A DNA stretch of 64,000 nucleotides from Streptomyces asoensis (GTDB lineage: Bacteria; Actinomycetota; Actinomycetes; Streptomycetales; Streptomycetaceae). The notes beneath the pieces were generated by a model. That model was given only the letters and a program-made list of their open reading frames with translations. It was not told the DNA's origin and did no database searches. The position numbers were made by a program, and so were the translations under genes. Below are positions 8,537-17,428 of the stretch, in pieces (position 1 is the first letter of the stretch; the number at the start of each line of letters is the position of its first letter). The DNA lies in NCBI RefSeq assembly GCF_013085465.1, contig NZ_CP049838.1, positions 7,006,001 through 7,070,000 on the forward strand, written 5' to 3'.

Positions 8537-9211
8537 GTGAACAAGGCGCAGCTCGTAGAAGCGATTGCCGACAAGGTGGGCGGCCGCCAGCAGGCCGCCG
8601 AGGCGGTCGACGCGGTCCTGGACGCCATCGTCCGCGCGACGGTCGCGGGGGACCGGGTCTCGGTCACCGGCTTCGGTTCGTTCGAGAAGGTCGACCGGCC
8701 GGCCCGCTACGCTCGCAACCCCCAGACGGGCGAGCGGGTTCGGGTCAAGAAGACGTCCGTGCCGCGATTCCGCGCGGGACAGGGCTTCAAGGACCTGGTC
8801 AGCGGCTCGAAGAAGCTCCCGCGCGGTGGCGAGGTCGCCGTGAAGAAGGCCCCCAAGGGCAGCCTGACCGGCGGCGCTTCCGCCACGGTCAAGAAGGCCG
8901 CCGCGAAGAAGGCCGCCCCGGCGAAGCGGGCGTCGGCCGCCGCGAAGAAGACCACGGCCACCGCCAAGAAGACGACGGCCGCCGCGAAGAAGACCACGGC
9001 CACCGCCAAGAAGACCACCGCGAAGAAGGCCACCAGCAAGACGACCGCGGCCGCGAAGAAGACCACCACCGCGAAGTCCGCCGCCGCCAAGAAGACGACG
9101 GCCAAGAAGGCCCCGGCCGCGAAGAAGGCGACGGCGACGACCAAGGCCCCCGCCAAGAAGTCGACCGCGCGCAAGACCACCGCCAAGAAGACCACCGCCC
9201 GCAAGGCGTAG
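8537..9211 (+). CDS. hupS: Histone-like DNA-binding protein HupS (HU with lysine-rich tail)
   Basis: A 224-aa nucleoid protein with two parts. Residues 1-92 form a standard HU domain (MNKAQLVEAIADKVG, with the DNA-clamp arm near GFGSFE through RNPQTGERV). About 130 residues of Lys/Ala/Thr-rich tail follow, with repeated KKTTA- and AAKK-type units like eukaryotic linker histone. The GTG at 8537 with GAAGGGGAAG upstream fixes the start. This two-domain form is typical of actinobacterial Hup/HupS; the Streptomyces version has a reported role in spore nucleoid compaction. The low-complexity tail is prone to repeat-number change. Confidence 0.92.
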   Translation: MNKAQLVEAIADKVGGRQQAAEAVDAVLDAIVRATVAGDRVSVTGFGSFEKVDRPARYARNPQTGERVRVKKTSVPRFRAGQGFKDLVSGSKKLPRGGEVAVKKAPKGSLTGGASATVKKAAAKKAAPAKRASAAAKKTTATAKKTTAAAKKTTATAKKTTAKKATSKTTAAAKKTTTAKSAAAKKTTAKKAPAAKKATATTKAPAKKSTARKTTAKKTTARKA

Positions 9212-9233
9212 GACAGCAGGGGCACTCACGCGC

Positions 9234-9265
9234 CGGGCCGGACTCCCTCTCGGAAGTCCGGCCCG
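9234..9265. terminator. hupS terminator
   Basis: A perfect 11-bp stem (CGGGCCGGACT with AGTCCGGCCCG) and a 10-nt loop lie 22 bases after the hupS stop. Confidence 0.7.
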
Positions 9266-9274
9266 CGGCGTTAC

Positions 9275-9307
9275 GGGCGAATGCCGGGCGAATGCCGGGC
9301 GAATGCC
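9275..9307. repeat. Three tandem 11-bp repeats
   Basis: GGGCGAATGCC is repeated exactly three times (9275-9285, 9286-9296, 9297-9307). The array lies between the hupS terminator and the 3' end of the convergent 67-aa gene. Confidence 0.9.
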
Positions 9308-9337
9308 GGGAGGGCGCTCTGCGAGGAGCCCGAGCCC

Positions 9338-9541
9338 TCAGAAGGTGTACAGCGTCACCAGGGTGATCCGGGGACTGTCCTTCGGCCCCTCCACCTCGAT
9401 CCGCACCCGCTGTCCGGGCCGCAGCAGCCGCAGCCCGCCCGCGTCGAACGCCGGCGCGTCGAAGGGCACCGGGGTGCCGTCGTCCAGCAGCACCTGTCCG
9501 CTGCGGGTGTCGGGGTCGTACGTGTATGCGGTCGCCTGCAT
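9338..9541 (-). CDS. Small OB-fold (cold-shock-like) protein
   Basis: A 67-aa protein whose segments GQVLLDDGTPVPF and LRPGQRVRIEVEG resemble the beta-strands of a cold-shock/S1-type OB fold. The canonical aromatic RNP motifs are not obvious, so nucleic-acid binding is only possible. It starts 9 bp after the cofC stop on the same strand and is probably co-transcribed with it. The fold call is inference from pattern. Confidence 0.65.
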   Translation of the reverse strand: MQATAYTYDPDTRSGQVLLDDGTPVPFDAPAFDAGGLRLLRPGQRVRIEVEGPKDSPRITLVTLYTF

Positions 9542-9550
9542 GGCGGCAGC

Positions 9551-10189
9551 CTACTGCCCCGGAATCAACAGATGCGCCGCCGCGGCCGCCGTCCGGGGAC
9601 CCACCCCCAGGGACAGTGCCGCGCGCAGATCCTCGCCGGTGTCCACGTCCTGGCGAACGGAATCCACCCCCTCCGGGCGGAGTTCCACGGCCCCGGAGGA
9701 GCGGTGCCGGGCGCGGGAATCCGTGCCGAATGCGGGAAGCAATTCACGGCCGGCGGCGACGGCGAGAAGCGTGGTGCCGATCGCGGCCGCGTCCGGGAGA
9801 AAAGAGCGCGGGAATTCCCCGGCCGCGTCCAGTACCCGGGCCAATTCCGACGGGCGCAGGGCCGGCAGATCGGCGTTGAGGGCCGCGAGCGGGGAATCGG
9901 GACGGAAGGCGCGTACGGCGGCGGCCCCGTGGGTCAGGGCGGCGTTGAGGCCCCCGCGCGGCTCGTCGGTGACGATCCGGGCGCCCAGGGCCGCCAGGAC
10001 CCGCCCGGCCAGGGCGTCGTCCGTGACTACTGCCACATCCCGCACCGCAGGGGAGGCCAGCGCGGCCGCCACGGTGTCCTCGGCGAAGGCGAGGGCGAGG
10101 CCCGGGCGCAGCCCGTCGGTGGCGGTGTCCGCGAGCCTGCTCTTGGCCAGCGCCAAGGGCTTCAGGGGTATGACCAAGGTCCACTGCAC
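9551..10189 (-). CDS. cofC: Phospholactate/phosphoenolpyruvate guanylyltransferase (F420 synthesis)
   Basis: A 212-aa nucleotidyltransferase-fold enzyme of the CofC family. It activates a three-carbon phospho-acid with GTP to start assembly of coenzyme F420. In archaea the substrate is 2-phospho-L-lactate; in mycobacteria the orthologue FbiD uses phosphoenolpyruvate, the more likely substrate here. Visible features are the N-terminal IPLKPLALAKSRL (GTP-binding loop) and DEPRGGLNAAL followed by NADLPAL (metal-site Asp). No other F420 synthesis gene is in the window, but an LLM-class flavin/F420-type oxidoreductase lies at 44.3 kb. Divergent from plsC. Confidence 0.85.
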   Translation of the reverse strand: MQWTLVIPLKPLALAKSRLADTATDGLRPGLALAFAEDTVAAALASPAVRDVAVVTDDALAGRVLAALGARIVTDEPRGGLNAALTHGAAAVRAFRPDSPLAALNADLPALRPSELARVLDAAGEFPRSFLPDAAAIGTTLLAVAAGRELLPAFGTDSRARHRSSGAVELRPEGVDSVRQDVDTGEDLRAALSLGVGPRTAAAAAHLLIPGQ

Positions 10190-10353
10190 CGGCGTACCGT
10201 CCCTCTCGTGTCGCGGCCATTGTCACCCGGCCCATCCGTCGGCCGGACGCGCGGGCGTACCGTGTTCTCGACAGACCGGCGGCCCGGGGCGACACTTGTC
10301 CGGCCCCCAGGCCCCGGAGCAGGCCATGGGAAGTCCTAGAGGAAGGTGTCCGC

Positions 10354-11253
10354 GTGCCCCGCCGCAGAATCGGCTTCTGGTACCGCTTCGCTGCGGTCCT
10401 CTGCAAACCCTGGCTGGTGGTTCTGATCAAGCGGGACTGGCGCGGAATGGAGCATATTCCGGCCGACGGCGGTTTTATCACCGCGGTGAACCACAATTCG
10501 CATGTCGATCCCTTCGCCTACGCGCACTTCCAGTACAACAGCGGACGCGTGCCGCGATTCCTGGCGAAGAGCGGTCTTTTCAAGGAGGGATTCGTCGGCG
10601 CCGCGATGCGCGGCACCGGGCAGATCCCCGTCTACCGCGAGAGCACGGACGCGCTGAGCGCCTTCCGGGCCGCGATCGACGCCGTGGAGCGCGGCGAGTG
10701 CGTCGCGTTCTATCCCGAGGGCACCCTGACCCGCGACCCCGACGGCTGGCCGATGACCGCCAAGACCGGTGCCGCGCGCGTCGCCCTCCAGACCAAGTGC
10801 CCGGTGATCCCCGTCGCCCAGTGGGGCGCCAACGAACTGCTGCCGCCGTACGCCAGGAAGCCCAACCTCCTTCCGCGCAAGACCCACCACGTGCTCGCGG
10901 GCCCGCCCGTGGACCTCACGCGGTTCTACGGCCGGGAGATGACCCCGGAGCTCCTCAAGGAGGCGACGGAGGTCATCATGGCGGCCGTCACCGCCCAGCT
11001 GGAGGAGATCCGCGGCGAGAAGGCGCCCGAGATGCCCTACGACCCGCGCCGCGAGCGGATCGAGCAGCGCCGCCGCACCCGGGCGCAGACCGGTGCGGTA
11101 TCCGGCGCGGAGGCCCGTGTGGAATCCGGTGCCGAGACCGCTGCGGAGATCGACGGCGCGGCGTCCGGACGCGCGCAGACCAGCCACGCGCAGACCAGCC
11201 ACGCGCAGACCAGCCACGCGCAGACCAGTCACGAGGGGGAGAACAGCAAGTGA
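10354..11253 (+). CDS. plsC: 1-acylglycerol-3-phosphate acyltransferase (PlsC family)
   Basis: A 299-aa acyltransferase that moves an acyl chain to lysophosphatidic acid (or a related lysolipid) at the membrane. The catalytic HX4D motif is NHNSHVD near residues 47-53 and the phosphate-binding motif is YPEGTLTRD near 127-135. The last 60 residues are not part of the domain: they are charged, then carry four copies of a 5-residue unit (AQTSH) encoded by a 15-bp tandem repeat. Its TGA overlaps the GTG of gpsA (GTGA), coupling two early steps of phospholipid synthesis. Confidence 0.9.
   Translation: MPRRRIGFWYRFAAVLCKPWLVVLIKRDWRGMEHIPADGGFITAVNHNSHVDPFAYAHFQYNSGRVPRFLAKSGLFKEGFVGAAMRGTGQIPVYRESTDALSAFRAAIDAVERGECVAFYPEGTLTRDPDGWPMTAKTGAARVALQTKCPVIPVAQWGANELLPPYARKPNLLPRKTHHVLAGPPVDLTRFYGREMTPELLKEATEVIMAAVTAQLEEIRGEKAPEMPYDPRRERIEQRRRTRAQTGAVSGAEARVESGAETAAEIDGAASGRAQTSHAQTSHAQTSHAQTSHEGENSK
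11173..11232 (+). repeat. Four tandem 15-bp repeats inside plsC
   Basis: GCGCAGACCAGCCAC occurs four times in tandem; the last copy has one T for C. It is in frame and encodes the AQTSH repeats of the acyltransferase tail. Confidence 0.95.
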
Positions 11254-12260
11254 GCAAGTCCGTGAAGGCGGCCGTCTTCGGTACCGGATCATGGGGGACC
11301 GCCTTCGGCACGGTCCTCGCCGACGCGGGCTGCGAGGTGACGCTGTGGGCACGCCGCCCCGAGCTCGTCGACGCGGTCAACTCCACGCGCACCAACCCCG
11401 ACTACCTCCCGGGCGTCGAACTCCCGCGCAACCTGCGCGCCACCGCCGACGCGGCCGAGGCCGCCCGGGACGCCGACTTCACCGTCCTCGCGGTCCCCTC
11501 GCAGACCCTGCGCGCCAACCTCGCCGACTGGACGCCGCTGCTCGCCCCGAACACCGTCCTGGTGTCGCTGATGAAGGGTGTCGAACTCGGTACGACCATG
11601 CGGATGAGCGAGGTCATCGACGACGTCGCCAAGGTGGGCCCGGGCCGGATCGCCGTCGTCACCGGGCCCAACCTCGCGAAGGAGATCGCCTCCCGGATGC
11701 CCGCCGCGGCCGTGGTCGCCTGCACCGACGAGGCCGTCGCCCAGAGGCTCCAGGCCGCTTCCCACACGCCGTACTTCCGCCCGTACACCAACACCGACGT
11801 GGTGGGCTGCGAGCTGGGCGGCGCGGTCAAGAACGTGATCGGCCTCGCGGTCGGCATCGCGGACGGCATGGGCCTCGGCGACAACGCCAAGGGTTCGCTG
11901 ATCACGCGCGGCCTCGCGGAGACCACCCGGCTGGGCCTGGCGATGGGCGCGGACCCGCTGACCTTCGCCGGACTCGCCGGGCTCGGCGACCTGGTGGCGA
12001 CCTGCTCCTCGCCGCTCTCCCGCAACCACACCTTCGGCACCAACCTCGGCAAGGGCATGACCCTCCAGGAGACCATCGCGGTCACCCGGCAGACCGCCGA
12101 GGGCGTCAAGTCCTGTGAGTCGGTGCTGGATCTGGCCCGCCGGCACGGAGTCGACATGCCCATCACCGAGACGGTCGTCGGCATCGTCCACGAGGGCAAG
12201 CCTCCGGTGGTCGCCCTCAAGGAGCTGATGTCGCGCAGCGCGAAGCCCGAGCGACGCTGA
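11250..12260 (+). CDS. gpsA: Glycerol-3-phosphate dehydrogenase [NAD(P)+]
   Basis: A 336-aa cytoplasmic enzyme that reduces dihydroxyacetone phosphate to sn-glycerol-3-phosphate, the backbone for phospholipids. The Rossmann nucleotide site is AVFGTGSWGTAFG near residues 7-19, and the catalytic Lys region is ELGGAVKNVIGLAVG. The GTG at 11250 overlaps the plsC stop and gives the expected length; the frame is open far upstream, but that part is out-of-frame shadow of plsC and cofC. Its product feeds the acyltransferase step encoded just upstream. Confidence 0.96.
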   Translation: MSKSVKAAVFGTGSWGTAFGTVLADAGCEVTLWARRPELVDAVNSTRTNPDYLPGVELPRNLRATADAAEAARDADFTVLAVPSQTLRANLADWTPLLAPNTVLVSLMKGVELGTTMRMSEVIDDVAKVGPGRIAVVTGPNLAKEIASRMPAAAVVACTDEAVAQRLQAASHTPYFRPYTNTDVVGCELGGAVKNVIGLAVGIADGMGLGDNAKGSLITRGLAETTRLGLAMGADPLTFAGLAGLGDLVATCSSPLSRNHTFGTNLGKGMTLQETIAVTRQTAEGVKSCESVLDLARRHGVDMPITETVVGIVHEGKPPVVALKELMSRSAKPERR

Positions 12261-12319
12261 GCGAACCCGGTGGGCGGACGCTGACTCCCGGCCCTACCAC
12301 CGGGTACTCTCAAGCCGAT

Positions 12320-13477
12320 ATGAGCACCGAGAACCTCCCCCAGAGCCCTCAGCAGCCCGTCCGCAAGCCGCGGGTGGCCGTTGTCTTCGGCGGTCGCAGC
12401 TCCGAGCACGGGATCTCCGTGGTCACGGCCGGCGCGGTCCTGCGGGCCATCGACCGGACCAAGTACGAGGTCCTGCCGATCGGCATCACGCGCGAGGGCC
12501 GCTGGTTCCTCACCGCCGACGCACCCGAGCGCATGGCGATCACCGACCGCCGTACGCCCGACGTGGACGAACTCGCCGAGTCGCGGGACGGCGGCGTGGT
12601 GCTCCCCGTCGACCCCGCCAACCGCGAAGTCGTCTACTACGAGCCGGGATCGGTACCGAAGGCACTCGGCGAGGTCGACGTCGTCTTCCCGGTCCTGCAC
12701 GGCCCGTACGGCGAGGACGGCACCCTTCAGGGTCTGCTGGAGCTCTCCGGCGTCCCGTACGTGGGCGCGGGTGTGCTCGCCTCGGCCGTGGGCCAGGACA
12801 AGGAGTACATGAAGCGGGTGTTCACCTCCTTCGGGCTCAAGGTCGGCCCGTACGTGGTGATCCGGCCGCGCGAGTGGGCGCAGGAGGAGGCGGCCGCCCG
12901 CAAGAAGATCATCGACTTCGCCGGCGAGCACGGCTGGCCGCTCTTCGTGAAGCCCGCGCGCGCGGGCTCGTCCATCGGCATCACCAAGGTCGACGACCTG
13001 TCCGGGCTCGACGAGGCGATCGCCGAGGCCCAGCGTCACGACCCGAAGATCCTGGTCGAGGCGGCGCTGCGGGGCCGCGAGATCGAGTGCGGTGTCCTGG
13101 AGTTCGAGGACGGCCCCCGCGCCTCCGTCCCGGCCGAGATCCCGCCGCCGGACGCGCACGCGTACTACGACTTCGACGCCAAGTACATCGACTCGACCCC
13201 GGGGATCGTCCCGGCGCCGCTGACGGACGAGGAGACGGCGGAGGTCCGCAGGCTCGCGGTCGAGGCCTTCGAGGCGGCGTCCTGCGAGGGCCTGGTCCGG
13301 GCGGACTTCTTCCTCACGGACGAGGGCGAGTTCGTCATCAACGAGATCAACACGATGCCCGGATTCACCCCGATCTCGATGTACCCCCAGATGTGGCAGG
13401 CGACCGGAATCGGCTACCCCGAGCTGGTGGACCGCCTCGTCCAGGCGGCCCTGCGCAGGTCCACGGGACTGCGCTGA
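12320..13477 (+). CDS. ddl: D-alanine--D-alanine ligase
   Basis: A 385-aa ATP-grasp ligase making the D-Ala-D-Ala dipeptide for peptidoglycan precursors in the cytoplasm. N-terminal VVFGGRSSEHGIS, the HGPYGEDGTLQG loop, the ATP-grasp segment LFVKPARAGSSIG and the C-terminal EINTMPGFTPISMYP are all intact. The last is the metal-binding Glu-x-Asn and substrate loop. The tyrosine and serine typical of D-Ala-D-Ala (not D-Lac) ligases appear to be in place, so nothing suggests a glycopeptide-resistance ligase. It follows gpsA after 59 bp on the same strand. Confidence 0.95.
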   Translation: MSTENLPQSPQQPVRKPRVAVVFGGRSSEHGISVVTAGAVLRAIDRTKYEVLPIGITREGRWFLTADAPERMAITDRRTPDVDELAESRDGGVVLPVDPANREVVYYEPGSVPKALGEVDVVFPVLHGPYGEDGTLQGLLELSGVPYVGAGVLASAVGQDKEYMKRVFTSFGLKVGPYVVIRPREWAQEEAAARKKIIDFAGEHGWPLFVKPARAGSSIGITKVDDLSGLDEAIAEAQRHDPKILVEAALRGREIECGVLEFEDGPRASVPAEIPPPDAHAYYDFDAKYIDSTPGIVPAPLTDEETAEVRRLAVEAFEAASCEGLVRADFFLTDEGEFVINEINTMPGFTPISMYPQMWQATGIGYPELVDRLVQAALRRSTGLR

Positions 13478-13501
13478 CCCGGGCTCGATCCAGGACCCGT
13501 C

Positions 13502-13984
13502 CTAGTCGGCGATCCCTTCGGGGATCGCCTTCTTGACGGAGGGCGCCAGGTCGACGAGCGGCGCCATGCCGTCTCCCGTGCGGTCCTTCGGGATCGTCAC
13601 TTCGACGTACGCCCTGCGCAGGGTGGTGGTGAACCGGAACGCCCCGCCGTCCTGCTCTTCCAGCAGCCACCCCACGCCGTCCACCTCGACCCCGTCCGCG
13701 TTCTCGTCGCTCATCTTGTCGGGTCGTTCGACACCGCAGCGCAGTATGATCGCCGGGTTCCCCCAGCCCGCGGTCAGCGCGGACGCGGGTGAGGGATCCC
13801 CGCGGCCGAGGTCGTCCACGGTGGACGGCAGCGCCTCGTCCAGGTTTCGGCACAGCTTGGTGACCGATGCCGAGGGGCTGGGAACCGCCGCCGACGTGTC
13901 ACCGTCTGCTGAGGAGCAGCCCACCGCAGCGAGCAGGAGGGCGAGCGAGGGCAGGCCGACGGGCCGGTGACGGAAAAGGTTCAC
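13502..13984 (-). CDS. DUF3515 lipoprotein
   Basis: A 160-aa protein with a lipoprotein signal peptide: a basic start, a hydrophobic run (LPSLALLLAAV) and a lipobox ending at the cysteine of AVGCSS near residue 23. It should be lipid-anchored outside the membrane. The body matches the actinobacterial DUF3515 family, with CRNLDEALP and two further cysteines possibly forming a disulfide. No function is established. It converges with ddl, and its last codons contain a hairpin that may terminate ddl transcription. Confidence 0.8.
   Translation of the reverse strand: MNLFRHRPVGLPSLALLLAAVGCSSADGDTSAAVPSPSASVTKLCRNLDEALPSTVDDLGRGDPSPASALTAGWGNPAIILRCGVERPDKMSDENADGVEVDGVGWLLEEQDGGAFRFTTTLRRAYVEVTIPKDRTGDGMAPLVDLAPSVKKAIPEGIAD
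13508..13529. terminator. Possible ddl terminator inside the DUF3515 3' end
   Basis: A perfect 9-bp stem (GGCGATCCC/GGGATCGCC) closes on a TTCG tetraloop 31 bp past the ddl stop. It overlaps the last codons of the opposing gene. Confidence 0.5.
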
Positions 13985-14004
13985 CGGCCAAGGTTAGACG
14001 GGGG

Positions 14005-14238
14005 CTACAGATGCACGACCGGGCAGGTCAGGGTGCGGGTGATCCCGTCCACCTGCTGGACCTTGGCGACCACCATGCGGCCGAGGTCGTCCACCGTGTC
14101 GGCCTGGGCCCGCACGATCACGTCATAGGGTCCCGTCACGTCCTCGGCCTGGACGACGCCAGGGATTTTGCCGATCTCCTCGGCGACGGTCGACGCTTTG
14201 CCGACCTCCGTCTGGATCAGGATGTACGCCTGTACCAC
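14005..14238 (-). CDS. Stand-alone Lrp/AsnC-type ligand-binding (RAM) domain protein
   Basis: A 77-aa protein consisting only of the alpha-beta effector domain of Lrp/AsnC regulators (AYILIQTEVGKAS, GPYDVIVRAQAD). There is no helix-turn-helix. The GTG start at 14238 is supported by a GGAGG ribosome site five bases upstream. Such demi-regulators form rings and bind amino acids, or act with full-length Lrp partners. It is followed by the DUF3515 gene 20 bp downstream on the same strand and is divergent from thiL. Confidence 0.82.
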   Translation of the reverse strand: MVQAYILIQTEVGKASTVAEEIGKIPGVVQAEDVTGPYDVIVRAQADTVDDLGRMVVAKVQQVDGITRTLTCPVVHL

Positions 14239-14444
14239 GGAACCTCCAGGGCGGCCACGAGGATCATGTGGGGAAAAGGAACGCCACGGTATCGCGTCGC
14301 CGCTTCCCGCGGGGAGACCTGCGGGAACCACGGCTTGCGCGCCGGGGTGCAGGCACGACAGAAGTTGACGGCTGACTCGACCGTATCGAGGACACTGGTT
14401 ACGCGCGACCGGGCACAGACAGGCACAGAAGGGGCGAAAGGGCA

Positions 14445-15410
14445 ATGAAGGGCACTGTTGGTGAGCTCGGGGAGTTCGGGCTCATCAGGGAGCTCACCTC
14501 CCGTCTCACCACCACCCCCGCGGTCCGGGTCGGGCCCGGCGACGACGCCGCGGTGGTCGCCGCGCCCGACCGCCGGGTCGTGGCCAGCACCGACATCCTG
14601 CTGGAGGGCCGGCACTTCCGCCGCGACTGGTCCACGGCCTACGACGTCGGCCGCAAGGCCGCCGCGCAGAACCTCGCCGACATCGCCGCCATGGGCGCGG
14701 TGCCGACGGCCCTGCTGCTCGGCCTCGTCGTGCCCGCCGAACTGCCGGTCACCTGGCCGTCCGAGATGATGGACGGACTGCGCGACGAGTGCCAGGTCGC
14801 CGGTGCCTCCGTGGTCGGCGGCGACGTCGTACGGGGCGACACGATCATGGTGTCGATCACCGCGCTCGGCGACCTGCGCAACCAGGAACCGGTCACCCGG
14901 GGCGGCGCCCAGCCCGGCGACCTCGTCGCGGTGACCGGCTGGCTGGGCTGGTCCGCCGCCGGGTACGCGGTCCTCTCCCGCGGCTTCCGCTCGCCGCGCG
15001 CCTTCGTCGAGGCCCACCGCCGCCCCGAGCCGCCGTACCACGCGGGTCCGGCGGCCGCCGCGCTCGGCGCGACGGCGATGTGCGACGTCAGCGACGGGCT
15101 CATCGCCGACCTCGGGCACATCGCCGAGGCCAGCAAGGTCCGGATCGACATCCGCTCCGGCGCCATCGACATCCCGACCCAGATGAACGACATCGGGCAG
15201 GCCGTCGGCGTCGACCCGATCCAGTGGGTGCTGACCGGGGGAGAGGATCACGCGATCGTGGCGACCTTCCCGTCGGACGTGAAGCTGCCCGCCCGCTGGA
15301 AGGTGATCGGCGAGGTGCTCAACCCGTCCGCCCTGCCCCAGGTGACGGTCGACGGGGCGCCCTGGACCAGCAAGGGCGGCTGGGACCACTTCGGGGACAT
15401 GGAGTCGTGA
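14445..15410 (+). CDS. thiL: Thiamine-monophosphate kinase
   Basis: A 321-aa ATP-dependent kinase that converts thiamine phosphate to thiamine diphosphate. The PurM/ThiL fold signatures are visible: [10 protein letters not shown] near residues 28-37 (metal and ATP site), the [17 protein letters not shown] segment, and GGDVVRGD. It ends GTGA over the thiD start, so thiL-thiD are coupled. No TPP riboswitch was recognised in the short leader. Confidence 0.95.
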   Translation: MKGTVGELGEFGLIRELTSRLTTTPAVRVGPGDDAAVVAAPDRRVVASTDILLEGRHFRRDWSTAYDVGRKAAAQNLADIAAMGAVPTALLLGLVVPAELPVTWPSEMMDGLRDECQVAGASVVGGDVVRGDTIMVSITALGDLRNQEPVTRGGAQPGDLVAVTGWLGWSAAGYAVLSRGFRSPRAFVEAHRRPEPPYHAGPAAAALGATAMCDVSDGLIADLGHIAEASKVRIDIRSGAIDIPTQMNDIGQAVGVDPIQWVLTGGEDHAIVATFPSDVKLPARWKVIGEVLNPSALPQVTVDGAPWTSKGGWDHFGDMES

Positions 15411-16222
15411 GCGCGCTCGGGACTCCGCCCCGGGTGCTGACCGTCGCCGGCTCCGACTCCGGCGGCGGGGCCGGGATCCAGGCCGACCTGAAGACGATGC
15501 TCGCGCTCGGCGTGCACGGCATGAGCGTGGTCACGGCGGTCACCGCGCAGAACTCCCAAGGTGTGCAGGGGGCTTGGGAGCTGCCGGTGGAGGCGGTACG
15601 CGCCCAGTACCGCAGCGTCGTCGACGACATCGGCGTCCAGGCGGTGAAGACGGGCATGCTCGCATCCGCCGAACTGGTCGAGACGGTCGCCGAGTTGCTC
15701 GCGGGCACCGGCGCTCCCGTCGTCGTCGACCCGGTCGGGGTCTCCAAGCACGGGGACCCGCTGCTGGCCGCCTCCGCGCTGGACTCCGTACGGACGAAGC
15801 TGTTGCCGGTCGCCACCGTCGCCACCCCGAACCTCGACGAGGTGGCCCAACTGACGGGTGTGCGGGTCGAGTCGGAGGAGCAGTTGCGGGACGCGGCGGC
15901 CGCCGTGCTGGCGTACGGGCCGCGCTGGGCGCTGATCAAGGGCGGTCATCTCCCCGGTGCCGCCGTCGACCTGCTGACGGACGGCCGTGAGGAGCACTGG
16001 CTGCGGGCGCCGAGGTACGACAACCGGCACACGCACGGCACGGGCTGCACGCTCGCGTCCGCGATCGCGGCACAGCTGGCGAAGGGGAGCCCCGTACCGG
16101 AGGCGGTGGCGGCGGCCAAGCGTTACGTCACCGGGGCGATCGCCGCCGGGTTCGCACTCGGCGCCGGCATCGGTCCCGTGGACCACGGGTGGGATCTCAG
16201 CCGGGGTACGGCCGGAGCCTGA
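15407..16222 (+). CDS. thiD: Hydroxymethylpyrimidine/phosphomethylpyrimidine kinase
   Basis: A 271-aa ribokinase-fold kinase that phosphorylates HMP and HMP-phosphate for the pyrimidine half of thiamine. [18 protein letters not shown] near residues 13-30 and the anion-hole segment [13 protein letters not shown] near the C-terminus mark the family. The GTG at 15407 overlaps the thiL stop by 4 bp and sets the start. Its last 26 bp overlap the 3' end of the convergent monooxygenase gene. Confidence 0.95.
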   Translation: MSALGTPPRVLTVAGSDSGGGAGIQADLKTMLALGVHGMSVVTAVTAQNSQGVQGAWELPVEAVRAQYRSVVDDIGVQAVKTGMLASAELVETVAELLAGTGAPVVVDPVGVSKHGDPLLAASALDSVRTKLLPVATVATPNLDEVAQLTGVRVESEEQLRDAAAAVLAYGPRWALIKGGHLPGAAVDLLTDGREEHWLRAPRYDNRHTHGTGCTLASAIAAQLAKGSPVPEAVAAAKRYVTGAIAAGFALGAGIGPVDHGWDLSRGTAGA

Positions 16223-17402
16223 TGTCGGTCGCCGCCTTCTCGGTGAGCCGCTTGAAGACGCCGGCCAGCAGACGCGAGCCGAGCAGCCGGTACATCCGGT
16301 CCCGGCTGCGGATGCGCCGCTCGGTCGGCGGGGCGAAGAACGGGCCGGCGTTGCCGGAGATCTTCTGGCAGCCCTTGGCGAAGGACCGGATCCTGCTCTC
16401 GTACTCGGCGAACGCCCTTCGGTGGTCGCCGCCCGCGAGGGCCAGCTCACCGGCCAGGACATAGGCGCCGACGATGGCCGCGCCCGTCCCCATGCCGCCC
16501 ATGGTCGCGCCGTACCCGGCGTCCCCCAGCAGGGCCACCCGGCCCTCGGCGAGGCGGTCGACGTGGATCTGCGCGATCGCGTCGAAGTACAGCCGGTCGG
16601 CGTCCGTGAGCGCCTCGAGCACCCTCGGCGCCTCCCAGCCCATCCCCGCGAACCGCTCGGCGAGGATCCGCTTCTGTGCGGCGATGTCCTGTCGGTCGTA
16701 GGCGAGTTGCTCCGACCGGAAGACCAGCAGCGCGCCGGCGCGGTCGGGGTCGCCGTCGTAGTTGCCCAGGGCGATCGCGCGACCGGGCTCGCTGTACAGC
16801 CGGCCGGTACGGTCCAGGCCCAGGTCGTTGGGGACCTCGAAGGCGGCCACGTAGTGATCGAAGAAGCGCAGGTAGCGGGACTCGTCGCCGAAGACCAGCC
16901 GGCGGGTGTTCGAGTGCAGGCCGTCGGCGCCGATCACGAGGTCGAAGCGGCGCGGGGCGTTCTCCTCGAAGGTCACGTCGACACCCGCGGCGGTGTCCGT
17001 GAGGGTGGCGATCGAGTCGCCGAAGACGTAGTCGACGTGGTCCCGGGTGCGCTCGTACATGATCTGCGCGAGGTCGCCGCGGAGGATCTCGACGTCACCG
17101 CTCATCATCTCGGCCGGCAGGTCCACGCGCGGCGAGCCGTCCTCGGCGACGACGATCTGGCGGCCCATGTGGGTCTGGCGGGCGTGGATCTCGTCCCAGA
17201 TGCCCATGGAGGTGAGGATCTCGCGGTGGACGTGTCCCCGGAAGTCCACGGCGAAGCCGCCCGCGCGCAGATCCGGGGACCGCTCGACGACGGTGACGCG
17301 GGCGCCGTACCGGACGAGGTGGAGCGCGAGCGCCGGACCGGCGACGCTCGCGCCGGAGATCAGGACGGACAGGTGGCTGAGGCTGCTGCGGGTCTTCGTC
17401 AT
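16197..17402 (-). CDS. FAD-dependent monooxygenase (PHBH/TetX-like group)
   Basis: A 401-aa class A flavoprotein. The FAD Rossmann motif is [14 protein letters not shown] near residues 17-30, the DG motif is [12 protein letters not shown], and the GD motif is [17 protein letters not shown]. These enzymes use NAD(P)H and O2 to hydroxylate aromatic or polyketide-like substrates, and some inactivate antibiotics (TetX, Rox). The substrate here cannot be named. It lies 90 bp downstream of an AfsR-like SARP on the same strand, with a six-copy 11-bp repeat just before its start. That makes it the most likely direct target of that regulator. It ends inside thiD. Confidence 0.88.
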   Translation of the reverse strand: MTKTRSSLSHLSVLISGASVAGPALALHLVRYGARVTVVERSPDLRAGGFAVDFRGHVHREILTSMGIWDEIHARQTHMGRQIVVAEDGSPRVDLPAEMMSGDVEILRGDLAQIMYERTRDHVDYVFGDSIATLTDTAAGVDVTFEENAPRRFDLVIGADGLHSNTRRLVFGDESRYLRFFDHYVAAFEVPNDLGLDRTGRLYSEPGRAIALGNYDGDPDRAGALLVFRSEQLAYDRQDIAAQKRILAERFAGMGWEAPRVLEALTDADRLYFDAIAQIHVDRLAEGRVALLGDAGYGATMGGMGTGAAIVGAYVLAGELALAGGDHRRAFAEYESRIRSFAKGCQKISGNAGPFFAPPTERRIRSRDRMYRLLGSRLLAGVFKRLTEKAATDIRLRPYPG

Positions 17403-17428
17403 GCGCAGGAGCCTCGCGGCGACCGCTG

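Noticed and set aside
11173..11232. CRISPR-like array
   Set aside because: The units are 15 bp, directly abutting and in frame; there are no spacers and no cas genes.
9303..11249. N-terminal extension of the gpsA frame
   Set aside because: The extra 649 residues are Ser/Arg/Pro-rich shadow of cofC and plsC; conserved GpsA starts at the GTG overlapping the plsC stop.
14239..14444. TPP riboswitch before thiL
   Set aside because: The conserved CUGAGA-type core was not found in the leader.
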